From assembly GCF_003859945.1 (NCBI RefSeq), contig NZ_RQYM01000009.1:1-64000 (forward strand): DNA of 64,000 nucleotides. Reading direction: 5' to 3'. The translations under genes were made by a program, and so were the position numbers. This stretch comes from Leucobacter sp. OH1287 (lineage in GTDB: Bacteria > Actinomycetota > Actinomycetes > Actinomycetales > Microbacteriaceae). Position 1 is the first letter of the stretch, and every line of letters begins with the position of its first letter. This document shows positions 41,756-50,163 of the stretch, in pieces. The notes below the pieces were generated by a model. The model ran no database searches and was not told the origin of the DNA. It saw only the letters and a list, made by a program, of their open reading frames with translations.

Positions 41756-42292
41756 TGCACTCCCTATTACAAAAAATTGACGTTTTAATCTTCCCACAAA
41801 GACGCCCAGCGCGCCATTCTAGCCTTAGCAGCAACACTACTCACCCGGCACGTGAAACGAAAAAATTAGCGAAAAAGTGAATCTCTGCTTGTTACTGTTC
41901 TTTATTATTATTACGTCTGTGGAAAATGTGGATAACTCGGTGGATACCTTATTTCTGTAAGTAACTACACCACTGTAACATGTTGAAGCCGTGTGGATAT
42001 CGTGTTGATAAACTACCATGAAATTACAGGGCAGAAATCGTTTTCCACAGGGGTAAAAAAGTAATCCACGAAAAAGAGCCGTTTTCAACAAGTTTTCCAC
42101 AGGTGCTGTTAATAACCCTCGAAAGCTGCGAGCTTGCTAGGAGTTTTAGGCAGCGCATCAACGGGTCCTCGCGAGAGTGGTTTAGCTGTTTTAGGCGCAT
42201 CGGGGAAGCGGCGCCTGGAAACTACGCGGGTGCGGTGGTTGGTGGGCGCGGTGGTGAGTGGATCCGCTCAGCGCTGTTTCGGGCGGATCCGC
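41756..42292. other. oriC: DnaA-box cluster between dnaN and dnaA
   Basis: At least seven DnaA boxes or near-boxes: 41918-41926, 41927-41935 (perfect TTATCCACA on the minus strand), 41992-42000, 42003-42011, 42041-42049, 42082-42090 and 42093-42101. An AT-rich run TTTATTATTATTACG (41901-41914) beside them is a likely unwinding element. A half parS (CACGTGAAAC) is at 41850-41859. No credible gene: the small minus-strand frame here is not protein-like. Confidence 0.88.
42260..42290 (-). terminator. Inverted GGATCC pair at the dnaA 3' end
   Basis: GGATCCGC (42260-42267) and GCGGATCC (42283-42290) form an 8-bp stem with a 15-nt loop right after the dnaA stop. No T-run follows, so termination is uncertain. 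Confidence 0.35.
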
Positions 42293-44044
42293 CTAGTGCT
42301 CTTTTTTGATCAGCTCGGTGAGCTCGCTCACTTGCTCGTAGATTTGGCGATCGCTTTTAACCAGCTCGGTTATCTTGTTGATCGCGTGCATAACCGTTGT
42401 GTGGTCGCGACCGCCGTACAGCTGGCCGATCTTCGGCAGCGACAGGTCCGTTAGGTCGCGGCAGAGGTACATGGAGATTTGCCGGGGGAGTGTGATCTGC
42501 TGTGCGCGAGACTTACCGCACATGTCATCAACGGAGATTTTGAAGCGGTCAGCCGTGATTTTTATGATGTCTTTCGGGTGGATCGACTGCACCAGCTCGA
42601 GCGGAATCTCGTCCTTCAAAACGGTTGTCACCAGGTCGATATCGATCGCCTTGTTGTTAATCTCAGCCCAGGCGGTGATCCTGGTGAGGCGCCCCTCAAG
42701 CTCGCGAACACTGGAGGTGAAGTGTCTGGCAATGAACTCGAAAACCGCGTCATCCTGGATGTACATGTTCTCGCGCTCTGCCTTTTTCTGCAGAATCACA
42801 ATGCGCGTCTCGAGGTTCGGCGCCTGAATATCCGTCGTCAAACCCCACTCAAAACGGGTAATCAACCGCTCAGGAATACCGCTCAGCTTACTCGGGTGCA
42901 CGTCACTCGTGAAAACAACCTGTTTATTGTGCGTGTGCAGGTGGTTGAAGATGTGGAAAACAGCCTCAATCGTCTCCGTGCGCCCGTCAAGGAACTGCAC
43001 GTCATCAACCATCAAAATATCAAGATTGCGGTACCGCTCCTGAAAATCGTTGCTCGCCTCAATGTTCGACTCGGTGCCGGTGGAGTGGATTGAGTTGATA
43101 AAGTCGTTAACCAGCTCCTCGGTTGCAACGTATTTCACGCGCAAATCCGGGTTCAAATCAAGCGCCTGATGGCCGATCGCGTGCATCAGGTGGGTTTTAC
43201 CCAGCCCGCTAGAGCCGTAAATAAACAGCGGATTGTACGAGTCACCGGGTGATTCCGTCACCGCCATCGCCGCTGCTCGGGCAAAACGGTTAGAGTCGCC
43301 GGGCACAAAGGTCTCAAAGGTGTAGTTCGGGTTCAGCAGCGGTTTGCTCGGGTTTACCGGCCTGGTGCTAATCGCCTGATGGTTATCCCTTGTCGCAGAA
43401 ACTGTGACACCTGCCGGTTTAAGCTCACTGATCGGTGATTCTGTCACGCCACGCTGCTGTGACTGTGTGGTCTGTGCCGCGGTGGATCCGGGCAGCTCAC
43501 TGCCTGAGAGGGGGTCTGAAAAATCTGTCGTCTGTGCGTTGTGGCCGTTGTTTGAGCTTTCTAGTGAGCCCTCATCCCCGGGTTTTAGCCGGGTTTGCGG
43601 CAAATCGCCACTCTGGCCTGCAGCGTTCTGGGCCCCTGACCAGTAGGTTGCGGCGGGTTGTTGCGCCTGCGCGCTTGCGGGGGTTGTGGGGGCTGCGGGG
43701 TGCGGATCCGCTGGCGGCGGTGGCTGCGGCTGTGTCGCCTGAGCCTGGTTACTGCCCGCAGAAACGGATCCTGACTGGGTATTTAACGCGGGATTAACGA
43801 GAACAAGCACGTGGCTGAGGTCTTGCGCCTCGGGGATCTCCTGGAAGGCCTGCAGAATCGGATCCCGCAGCACCGTCTCAATAATCGTTTTTGTGAACTC
43901 GAGCGGTACCTCCAAGTAGAGAGCGCCGCCGCCCATACCGCGGGGGATAGCAACTGACAGCTGGGTTCTGGTGGCAGCATTAACACTGGGATTCTGTCGC
44001 ACGAGCTCAATCGTGCGATCCCAGATTTGCTTGTCCATTGTCAT
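42293..44044 (-). CDS. dnaA: Chromosomal replication initiator DnaA
   Basis: 583 residues from the ATG at 44044 (AGG 6 bases before); an ATG at 44080 would add 12 residues. Domain I starts MTMDKQIWDRTIELV. Domain II is long and Gln/Pro/Ser-rich (about 100-240), with GGATCC-linked stretches. Domain III has GLGKTHLMHAIG and LMVDDVQFLDG. Domain IV ends in the box-binding helix GGRDHTTVMHAINKI. DnaA-ATP binds the boxes on both sides of its gene. Confidence 0.96.
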   Translation of the reverse strand: MTMDKQIWDRTIELVRQNPSVNAATRTQLSVAIPRGMGGGALYLEVPLEFTKTIIETVLRDPILQAFQEIPEAQDLSHVLVLVNPALNTQSGSVSAGSNQAQATQPQPPPPADPHPAAPTTPASAQAQQPAATYWSGAQNAAGQSGDLPQTRLKPGDEGSLESSNNGHNAQTTDFSDPLSGSELPGSTAAQTTQSQQRGVTESPISELKPAGVTVSATRDNHQAISTRPVNPSKPLLNPNYTFETFVPGDSNRFARAAAMAVTESPGDSYNPLFIYGSSGLGKTHLMHAIGHQALDLNPDLRVKYVATEELVNDFINSIHSTGTESNIEASNDFQERYRNLDILMVDDVQFLDGRTETIEAVFHIFNHLHTHNKQVVFTSDVHPSKLSGIPERLITRFEWGLTTDIQAPNLETRIVILQKKAERENMYIQDDAVFEFIARHFTSSVRELEGRLTRITAWAEINNKAIDIDLVTTVLKDEIPLELVQSIHPKDIIKITADRFKISVDDMCGKSRAQQITLPRQISMYLCRDLTDLSLPKIGQLYGGRDHTTVMHAINKITELVKSDRQIYEQVSELTELIKKEH

Positions 44045-44101
44045 GTAATACCTGCCGTATAACGTCAGTTGCCCCAGCATTAGCTGCTAGTTATCTCGAA
44101 A

Positions 44102-44252
44102 AGTGGATAACTTTTTATAGACTAGTAGAGTTATCCACAGCTTTGCAAGCTGGCGTAATATTAGGTCTTTATCCCAAAAGTAAATAACAATGTTGTAATT
44201 TATATCCACAAAATGTGGAAAACTGCGAATATCTGTGGATAACTGTGGAAAA
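44102..44252. promoter_or_regulatory. Second DnaA-box cluster, dnaA-rpmH
   Basis: Boxes or near-boxes at 44102-44110, 44131-44139 (perfect TTATCCACA), 44202-44210, 44214-44222, 44234-44242 (perfect on the minus strand) and 44244-44252. With the dnaN-side cluster, it brackets dnaA. It may serve dnaA autoregulation or form the second half of a bipartite origin. Confidence 0.8.
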
Positions 44253-44286
44253 CTCGGCAAAGGGCGCAAAAAATAGCTGTTTCAGT

Positions 44287-44316
44287 TTGACTTGCGAGGG
44301 GCTTTTGGCATAGAGT
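44287..44316 (+). promoter_or_regulatory. rpmH promoter
   Basis: TTGACT (44287-44292), 18-bp spacer, TAGAGT (44311-44316), about 75 nt before the rpmH start. Confidence 0.6.
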
Positions 44317-44396
44317 TGAATGTCTGTAACGGCAACGTTTCATTTAGACATGCCTAAAAACTGGTGAACTTCAATTCGTAACTCTACGGAGAAATT

Positions 44397-44534
44397 ATGA
44401 GCAAGCGTACTTTCCAACCAAATAACCGCCGTCGCGCTAAGAAGCACGGCTTCCGTCTGCGTATGCGCACCCGCGCCGGCCGTGCAATCCTTGCTGCACG
44501 TCGCCGCAAGGGTCGCGCTAAGCTCAGCGCCTAA
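44397..44534 (+). CDS. rpmH: Ribosomal protein L34
   Basis: 45 residues, [10 protein letters not shown] at the start and [11 protein letters not shown] at the end; highly basic. ACGGAGAAA precedes the ATG at 44397. Standard first gene of the rpmH-rnpA-yidD-yidC cluster. Confidence 0.97.
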   Translation: MSKRTFQPNNRRRAKKHGFRLRMRTRAGRAILAARRRKGRAKLSA

Positions 44535-44559
44535 TTAAAGCAGCAAACAGGTATGCGCT

Positions 44560-45036
44560 GTGGCGGCTAAGCATCGCATTAGGCGAGGCGCCGATTATCG
44601 CGCTGTTGTGCGTACCGGTTACCGCGTGGGAGGCAAGCACTGCCTAGCTCACGCGGTTTTGTTGTACCCGGAGAGTGATCAAAACGAAAATGTTTCACGT
44701 GAAACATTGGCAGTGGATCTCACTCCGCGCTTTGGATTCATCATCACAAAAGCCGTTGGTAAAGCGGTAACCCGCAATCTGGTAAGGCGCAGAATGCAGT
44801 CGATCTGTGACGAGGCGGTGCGCGAGGGATTTAGCGGTGCAACCGTGGTATTCCGCGTTTTTCCACAGGCAGCAACCGTTGACTATCAGGAGCTGAGGCA
44901 CTCTGTGCTAAAGCAGCTGAACCGCGTTAGGCCGTTCCGATCACCAAAAACGGCGACCAGTGGATCCACGCACGACATGCCAGGCAGCGACGGTCGTGGC
45001 AGCAACCAGGCAACAGCGGCGGGGGAGACAGTATGA
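44560..45036 (+). CDS. rnpA: Ribonuclease P protein component
   Basis: 158 residues from a GTG start. Conserved AKHRIRRGADYRAVVRTG at the N-terminus and a central FIITKAVGKAVTRNLVRRRMQ motif bind the RNase P RNA. It matures tRNA 5' ends. A parS site encodes NVSRETLAVD in frame near residue 46. The C-terminal 40 residues are poorly conserved and carry a GGATCC. The stop overlaps yidD by 4 bp. Confidence 0.94.
   Translation: MAAKHRIRRGADYRAVVRTGYRVGGKHCLAHAVLLYPESDQNENVSRETLAVDLTPRFGFIITKAVGKAVTRNLVRRRMQSICDEAVREGFSGATVVFRVFPQAATVDYQELRHSVLKQLNRVRPFRSPKTATSGSTHDMPGSDGRGSNQATAAGETV
44691..44706. promoter_or_regulatory. parS site 5 (inside rnpA)
   Basis: Perfect site, read as NVSRETL in the RnpA frame, the same frame and peptide as the copy in recF. 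Confidence 0.95.
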
Positions 45037-45344
45037 CCACGCTTCGCTGGCTGTTGGTGATTCCCAGCAACCTGGTAATTGCGTTTATGATCGCTTATCG
45101 CAGACTAATTTCTCCGCTTTATGGGCAAGTTTGTAGGTATTATCCGAGCTGTTCACGATACGCTTTAGAGGCATACCAGTATCGCGGGTTCTTTCAAGCC
45201 ACCAGGTTAACTGTGTGGCGTCTGCTCAGGTGCAATCCCTGGAGCAGCGGGGGAGTGGACGATGTGCCGCGTGCAACCAACGAAACTTACACAGTAACCA
45301 AGCACGGCTTTAGAAGGCCGCGCAACCGGAAGGAAATTCATTAA
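45033..45344 (+). CDS. yidD: Membrane protein insertion efficiency factor YidD
   Basis: 103 residues. The diagnostic RRLISPLYGQVCRYYPSCSRYALEA near residue 22 and RCNPWSSGGVDDVP are present. A hydrophobic N-terminal segment associates with the membrane. It assists the YidC insertase encoded next. Its stop overlaps the yidC start. Confidence 0.95.
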   Translation: MTTLRWLLVIPSNLVIAFMIAYRRLISPLYGQVCRYYPSCSRYALEAYQYRGFFQATRLTVWRLLRCNPWSSGGVDDVPRATNETYTVTKHGFRRPRNRKEIH

Positions 45345-46303
45345 TGTACGAGTTTTTCCAGACGATCTTCTGGCCGCTCAGGTGGCTGGTGGAGGCTGTT
45401 TTAGCTCTCTGGCATAACCTGTTTGAGTTCCTGGGCATGGACCCCGACAGTGGTTTAACCTGGCTGCTTGCAATTATCGGCGTTGTGATCGTGGTTCGTT
45501 CCGCGATTATTCCGCTGACCGTGCGCCAGATTAAATCACAGCGCAAAATGATGGAAGTTGCGCCGGAGATGCGCAAAATCCAGGCAAAGTACAAGGGCAA
45601 GAACGACCAGTTCTCCCGTGAGGCAATGCAGCGCGAGATGATGGGTCTCTACAAGAAGCACGGCACCAGCCCGTTCGCGTCGTGTCTGCCAATCCTCGTG
45701 CAGATGCCGATCTTCTTCTCCATGTACTTCGTGCTCCGCGCCGCAGCTGAGGGCAGCGTCGGCGTCGGCCTGATGACAGAGCGCCTGACAAACAGCTTTA
45801 ACAACGCGGTGCTGTTTGGTGCGCCGATCCGCATGAACTTCGGTGAGGGCTGGGAGTCGCAGAACTGGGCGGTTACCGCCTTCCTCGGCGCGATTATGAT
45901 CCTGATGGTCGCCTCACAGTTCTTCACCCAGAAGCAGATCATGTCAAAGAACGTTTCTGACGAGACAAAGGCGTCGCCGATGTACCGTCAGCAGCAGATT
46001 CTGCTCTACATCATTCCGTTTGCGTTCCTGTTCTCCGGCTTTGTGTTCCCGCTCGCGCTGAACCTCTACTGGTTCGCGTCTAACCTCTGGACAATGGGTC
46101 AGCAGGCGATTGTTATCAACAAAATGCCAACCCCGGGCAGTGAGGCATGGCGTGCACGTCAGGCTCGTCTGCTCGCAAAGGGTAAACTGTCAGAGGACGA
46201 GGCACGCGCTGTTGAGAGCGCACAGGCTAGCCAGGAGCGTCAGGGCCAGCGTCAGCAGCCAATGAGCGCAAAGCGTGCAAAGAGAAAGGGCGGTAATAAA
46301 TAG
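45344..46303 (+). CDS. yidC: YidC membrane protein insertase
   Basis: 319 residues. Five membrane helices fit the YidC/Oxa1 core with the hydrophilic-groove Arg in VRQIKSQRKM and the cytoplasmic hairpin (KYKGKNDQFSREAMQREMMGLYKKHG). The C-terminal 45 residues are basic and disordered. It inserts proteins with or without SecYEG. 1-bp overlap with the next gene. Confidence 0.96.
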   Translation: MYEFFQTIFWPLRWLVEAVLALWHNLFEFLGMDPDSGLTWLLAIIGVVIVVRSAIIPLTVRQIKSQRKMMEVAPEMRKIQAKYKGKNDQFSREAMQREMMGLYKKHGTSPFASCLPILVQMPIFFSMYFVLRAAAEGSVGVGLMTERLTNSFNNAVLFGAPIRMNFGEGWESQNWAVTAFLGAIMILMVASQFFTQKQIMSKNVSDETKASPMYRQQQILLYIIPFAFLFSGFVFPLALNLYWFASNLWTMGQQAIVINKMPTPGSEAWRARQARLLAKGKLSEDEARAVESAQASQERQGQRQQPMSAKRAKRKGGNK

Positions 46304-46806
46304 TGTCTAACGAGACAACCGCAGCAGCACCGGACGAGCAGGACCAGTCACTTGAGGCGCTTGAGCGCGAGGGTGATTTGGCGGCAGACTTCCTAGAGCC
46401 GCTGCTCGACATTGCCGATTTTGATGGCGACCTCGATCTCGCTGTCGCAAACGGCAGGGCAACCATCTCTGTCACCGGCGGGGGAGAGGAGCTTATCCAG
46501 TTCGCAACCCCGGATGTTGTGCAGGCACTGCAGGATCTCACACGGCTCGCTGTGCAGCAGCAGACCGGTGAGTTCAGCCGCCTGATTCTTGACATTGGTG
46601 GATCACGCGCCGCCCGTGAGGCGGAGCTCCACCGCGAGGTCGATGCGGCGATTGCGCAGCTCGCAGCGGGCAAGGCCGAGGTTAAGCTGCCGGCAATGTC
46701 CTCATACGAGCGCAAGGTTGTGCACGATTATGTGGCGGAGCGCGGCTACCACTCAGAATCTCACGGTGAGGGCCGTGATCGCAGGCTGGTAATCACATCC
46801 GCTTAA
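46303..46806 (+). CDS. jag: R3H/Jag-like RNA-binding protein
   Basis: 167 residues from a GTG start. A central KH-like domain and C-terminal R3H domain (VHDYVAERGYHSESHGEG...RRLVI) are visible. Known homologues (Jag, KhpB) bind RNA with KhpA and affect cell elongation and the cell wall. It overlaps the yidC stop by 1 bp and ends at a hairpin. Confidence 0.9.
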   Translation: MSNETTAAAPDEQDQSLEALEREGDLAADFLEPLLDIADFDGDLDLAVANGRATISVTGGGEELIQFATPDVVQALQDLTRLAVQQQTGEFSRLILDIGGSRAAREAELHREVDAAIAQLAAGKAEVKLPAMSSYERKVVHDYVAERGYHSESHGEGRDRRLVITSA

Positions 46807-46831
46807 TGCTATCCGTAGACAGTTAGCTGTT

Positions 46832-46862
46832 CGGCGGGGAGGGTGATAAACCCTTCCCGCCG
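46832..46862 (+). terminator. Terminator after jag
   Basis: 13-bp stem CGGCGGGGAGGGT against ACCCTTCCCGCCG with one wobble pair and a 5-nt loop, followed by CTGCTTTC. Ends the rpmH-jag transcript. Confidence 0.65.
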
Positions 46863-46919
46863 CTGCTTTCGTCACCTGTTTTCTGTGATGTTGGGTGGAA
46901 CTCAGTTCTGAAATGTAAA

Positions 46920-47588
46920 ATGTTTCACGTGAAACATTCAGAGCATAAGCAGACCAGCCCAGAGCTTGAACCAGACTGCGCCGTTGAACTAGCGGGCGCG
47001 GGAATCGATAAACTCCGGGCGTTTGCGACCGATCTGATTGAACGGGGAGAGCAGCTTGGACTGATCGGTCCGCAGGAGCTACCACGTCTCTGGACTCGGC
47101 ACCTGCTCAATTCTGCTCTGCTCGCACCGCAGCTAAAGTCGGGCGGCAGGATCGCTGACGTTGGGTCCGGCGGTGGATTCCCCGGTCTGGTGCTCGCTAT
47201 TATTCGCCCGGATGTTGAGGTGCGGCTCGTTGAACCGATGGAGCGCCGCTGCGCCTGGCTGAGCGAGCAGCTGGTCAACCTCGAACTTGACAACGCCGCA
47301 GTCTATCGCGGCCGAGCCGAGGAGTTTCACGGCGCTTGGGAGGTGGATCAGGTGACAGCCCGCGCTGTAACCGCGCTAAAAAATCTCATTCCGCTGACCG
47401 CACCGCTCGCAAAGGACGGGGGAGAACTGCTGTTCCTGAAGGGTATGAACGTTGCCGCAGAGGTTGATAACGCCCAAAAGGTGATCAGAAAACACCGGCT
47501 GGTTGACTGCGGTATAGAGGTGCTCGGAACCGGCGTCACCGAGGAAACCAGGCTGTTTCGTGCGACAGTGCAGAGGAACAGTGACTAA
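46920..47588 (+). CDS. rsmG: 16S rRNA G527 methyltransferase RsmG
   Basis: 222 residues. The SAM-binding motif IADVGSGGGFPGLVLAI and LIERGEQLGLIGPQ are clear. It methylates guanosine 527 of 16S rRNA; loss gives low-level streptomycin resistance in other bacteria. The first five codons after Met (FHVKH) lie in a parS site overlapping the ATG, the same pattern as in the exonuclease gene at 22.4 kb. A poor ribosome site suggests possible dependence on the region upstream. Confidence 0.94.
   Translation: MFHVKHSEHKQTSPELEPDCAVELAGAGIDKLRAFATDLIERGEQLGLIGPQELPRLWTRHLLNSALLAPQLKSGGRIADVGSGGGFPGLVLAIIRPDVEVRLVEPMERRCAWLSEQLVNLELDNAAVYRGRAEEFHGAWEVDQVTARAVTALKNLIPLTAPLAKDGGELLFLKGMNVAAEVDNAQKVIRKHRLVDCGIEVLGTGVTEETRLFRATVQRNSD
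46921..46936. promoter_or_regulatory. parS site 6 (rsmG start)
   Basis: Perfect site beginning one base after the A of the rsmG ATG, so the start codon is part of the ParB operator. 850 bp before parA. Confidence 0.95.
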
Positions 47589-47610
47589 CTCGGTCGCGTG
47601 CCGCGCTCGT

Positions 47611-47645
47611 GGATCCCAGCAGCCCAGCGCCTCGGTGTGGGATCC
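47611..47645 (+). terminator. Inverted GGATCCCA/TGGGATCC pair after rsmG
   Basis: GGATCCCA (47611-47618) and TGGGATCC (47638-47645), an 8-bp stem with a 19-nt loop downstream of rsmG. Another inverted GGATCC pair at a gene end; no clear T-run. Confidence 0.35.
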
Positions 47646-47688
47646 GTTGTTAACAGTCACCCGCCCAGCTAAACCGCTGTTTAGAGGC

Positions 47689-47697
47689 TGTGGATAA
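47689..47697. promoter_or_regulatory. DnaA box before parA
   Basis: Perfect TGTGGATAA (TTATCCACA on the minus strand), 74 bp before the parA ATG at 47771. It could couple parAB expression to DnaA activity. Confidence 0.6.
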
Positions 47698-47770
47698 CGG
47701 GTTAAACAGTCAGCGTTGGTTATAAAATGTCCGCAGGTTTAAATATGCTTGAAAGAAAGTTAGGGGAGTT

Positions 47771-48661
47771 ATGAACGATAACAGTGCACCACTCGCATCC
47801 GCTATCGCAGATAAAATCCGCAGGCGTAAACGGTTGCAGGGTGTTGAGACTCCGCTCCCTGCAGAAACACGGGTAATTTCGGTTTCTAACCAGAAGGGCG
47901 GGGTCGGTAAAACAACCACAACCGTAAACCTCGCTGCTGCGCTCGCACGACGGGGTGCGAGAGTTTTGGTGATTGATTTGGATCCGCAGGGCAACGCCTC
48001 AACCGCTCTTGGTGTGCCCCACCACGCCGAAATACCGAGCATCTACGAGGTGCTGATTGGCGAGAAGTCACTCGCGGATGTTGTGCAGAACAGCTCAGAT
48101 TCTGAGGATGTGTTCTGCGTGCCGTCAACGATTCACCTGGCTGGCGCAGAGATTGAGCTGGTTGGGCTTGACCGTCGTGAGGTGAGGTTGAAGGAGGCGA
48201 TTGAGCAGTTCCTGCGCGACGCCGAAAAACAGTTCCAATATGTTTTAATCGACTGCCCGCCGAGCCTTGGCCTCCTCACGATTAACGCCTTCACCGCCGC
48301 GGGTGAGGTGCTGATCCCGATCCAGTGCGAGTATTACGCGCTGGAGGGGCTATCACAACTGCTCAACAACATTAAACTGATTCAGCAGCACCTGAACCCG
48401 AGGCTGACGCTCAGCACAATCCTCTTAACCATGTTCGACAGCCGCACCAATCTCTCGCACGAGGTTGCGAACGAGGTGCGCACGCACTTCCCAGCGCAAA
48501 CACTGCGCGTTGAGATTCCGCGATCCGTGCGGGTTAGTGAGGCACCGAGCTTCGGCAAAACAGTGCTCGCGCACGACGCAACAAATATTGGTTCAATCGC
48601 ATACCTTGAAGCCGCGCACGAGTTTGCAAGCCGCGGTATTCCAGCAGAAGGAGACAACTAA
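47771..48661 (+). CDS. parA: Chromosome partitioning ATPase ParA
   Basis: 296 residues. The deviant Walker A QKGGVGKTTT is at 41-50, and DLDPQGNAST and IDCPPSLG follow. ParA forms a dynamic ATP gradient on the nucleoid that moves ParB-parS complexes. The N-terminal 35-residue basic extension is commonly seen in actinobacterial ParA. Its stop overlaps the parB start (TAATG). Confidence 0.96.
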   Translation: MNDNSAPLASAIADKIRRRKRLQGVETPLPAETRVISVSNQKGGVGKTTTTVNLAAALARRGARVLVIDLDPQGNASTALGVPHHAEIPSIYEVLIGEKSLADVVQNSSDSEDVFCVPSTIHLAGAEIELVGLDRREVRLKEAIEQFLRDAEKQFQYVLIDCPPSLGLLTINAFTAAGEVLIPIQCEYYALEGLSQLLNNIKLIQQHLNPRLTLSTILLTMFDSRTNLSHEVANEVRTHFPAQTLRVEIPRSVRVSEAPSFGKTVLAHDATNIGSIAYLEAAHEFASRGIPAEGDN

Positions 48662-49740
48662 TGGCAAGCAAAAAACGTGGTGGGCTCGGGCGCGGCATTG
48701 GCGCGCTAATCCCGCAGGCACCGAACGGTGCAACCAGGCCCGTAGATGTGTTCTTCCCGGGTCAGACAATCGAGGCAGATAAGGCAGCGGGCACTGCAGG
48801 CGGCGCTGGCGGATCCGCCGACAAAAAGCGCGAAACCCCGCAGCCGGCGGCTGTGATTGCCGCGTCTAAGGCGGCAGCGGCTGTGAAAAACAGCGAGGCA
48901 GCAGACTCGACACTGCGCGAGGTGCCGGGCGCGACACTGACCGAGCTGGAACTGACCGACATTGTGCCAAACCGCGTCCAGCCGCGCACTGAGTTTGAAG
49001 AGACCGCGCTCGCCGAGCTGACGCACAGCATTAAAGAGTTCGGTGTTTTCCAGCCGGTTGTTGTGCGGCGGATCACGCCAGAACCGGCCGCGGGGGAGCC
49101 CGGGTTTGAGCTGATTATGGGTGAGCGTCGCTTCCGGGCGAGCGGCAGAGCCGGGAAAACCACAATTCCTGCGCTGATCCGTGAAACCAGCGACGAGAAC
49201 ATGCTGCGTGACGCGCTGCTCGAGAACCTGCACCGCGCCGAACTTAACCCGCTAGAAGAGGCGTCCGCCTACCAGCAGCTGATGGCCGATTTTAGTATCA
49301 CGCAGGAGGAGCTGTCTAAGAAAATCGGGCGGTCACGTCCGCAGATCAGCAACACGATCCGACTGCTGCGGTTGCCAGAGCCGGTGCAGGCGAAGGTTGC
49401 TGCCGGGGTTCTCTCCGCAGGGCACGCTCGCGCGATCCTATCGCTCGACGGTGACCCGGAGGCGATGCAGAAACTCGCAGACAAGATCATTAACGAGTCC
49501 CTGTCTGTGCGTGAGGCAGAGAACGCGGCCAACGCTGAACCGAAAAAGAAGAAAGCGCGTGTTCGCGCGGGTGGCAGACAGCACGCACTCGCGGAAGTGG
49601 GGGAGCGACTGGGTGACCGGCTCAACACCCGAGTAACCGTGAAACTCGGCGCCAAAAAAGGTCAGATCGTGATCGACTTTGCAACCCCTGGTGATCTCAA
49701 CCGGATTCTGCGAGAATTGGATGATCCGGGGCTGTCATAG
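48661..49740 (+). CDS. parB: Chromosome partitioning protein ParB
   Basis: 359 residues. The N-terminal ParA-binding segment (GGLGRGIGALIPQ) precedes a low-complexity linker with a GGATCC (GGSADKKRE). The CTPase domain has box II GERRFRA and ENLHRAELNPLEEA. The helix-turn-helix (EELSKKIGRSRPQISNTIRL) binds parS. ParB spreads from the seven sites mapped here. Confidence 0.96.
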   Translation: MASKKRGGLGRGIGALIPQAPNGATRPVDVFFPGQTIEADKAAGTAGGAGGSADKKRETPQPAAVIAASKAAAAVKNSEAADSTLREVPGATLTELELTDIVPNRVQPRTEFEETALAELTHSIKEFGVFQPVVVRRITPEPAAGEPGFELIMGERRFRASGRAGKTTIPALIRETSDENMLRDALLENLHRAELNPLEEASAYQQLMADFSITQEELSKKIGRSRPQISNTIRLLRLPEPVQAKVAAGVLSAGHARAILSLDGDPEAMQKLADKIINESLSVREAENAANAEPKKKKARVRAGGRQHALAEVGERLGDRLNTRVTVKLGAKKGQIVIDFATPGDLNRILRELDDPGLS

Positions 49741-49780
49741 TCCAGCAAAATGAACAAAACCCCCGAAACGAAGGAACAAC

Positions 49781-50020
49781 GTGAACACACTCAACAGCAC
49801 ACAGTTTGTCAGCCAGCTGCTTAACGCGGGCGGAACCCTCGCAAACACCGGTTCACAGATCGCCGGCATCGTCATCGCCGGTATCGTGCTGCTGGTATTG
49901 GCGGCACTCGTGATCTTCTTCGGTGTGAGAAACAGCAAGAAGCGCAAAGCAGCCCAGGCCGCAGCAGCAGCCGAAACCGAGCAGGGCGGCGCAGCGGGCG
50001 GACCAGACACAACCGTCTAA
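49781..50020 (+). CDS. Small single-helix protein with a LANTG motif
   Basis: 79 residues from a GTG start; AAGGA precedes it. LANTG is at 20-24, followed at once by a hydrophobic helix (27-49) and the basic RNSKKRK (50-56), the order of a sortase sorting signal. It lacks an N-terminal signal peptide and has a 23-residue Ala/Gly-rich tail after the basic stretch, longer than usual. It could be a target of the class E sortase encoded at 11.5-12.3 kb, or only a membrane peptide with a chance motif. It directly follows parB, 40 bp away. Function unknown. Confidence 0.6.
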   Translation: MNTLNSTQFVSQLLNAGGTLANTGSQIAGIVIAGIVLLVLAALVIFFGVRNSKKRKAAQAAAAAETEQGGAAGGPDTTV

Positions 50021-50084
50021 TCTTGCACCGCGAGCCTAGCACGCGCGGGGAGCTCCGGTTAAGCGGGTACCCCGGCTAAACTAG

Positions 50085-50113
50085 CCTCGCGGTGAGCTAA
50101 GCTCACCGTGAGG
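50085..50113. terminator. Convergent terminator hairpin
   Basis: 13-bp stem CCTCGCGGTGAGC/GCTCACCGTGAGG with a TAA loop and one wobble pair, between the plus-strand parB-linked gene and the minus-strand synthetase. Confidence 0.65.
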
Positions 50114-50163
50114 TAGCCTCGCCGAGACCAAATCCCTGCGTGGGCATACGCCCCGTACCGGGC

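Noticed and set aside
41848-41860. An eighth parS site next to dnaN
   Set aside because: Only the right half (CACGTGAAAC) is intact; the left half differs at several positions.
41837-42100. An 87-codon minus-strand open frame between dnaN and dnaA
   Set aside because: It is made of DnaA boxes and AT-rich origin DNA, gives no family-like protein, and has no ribosome site.
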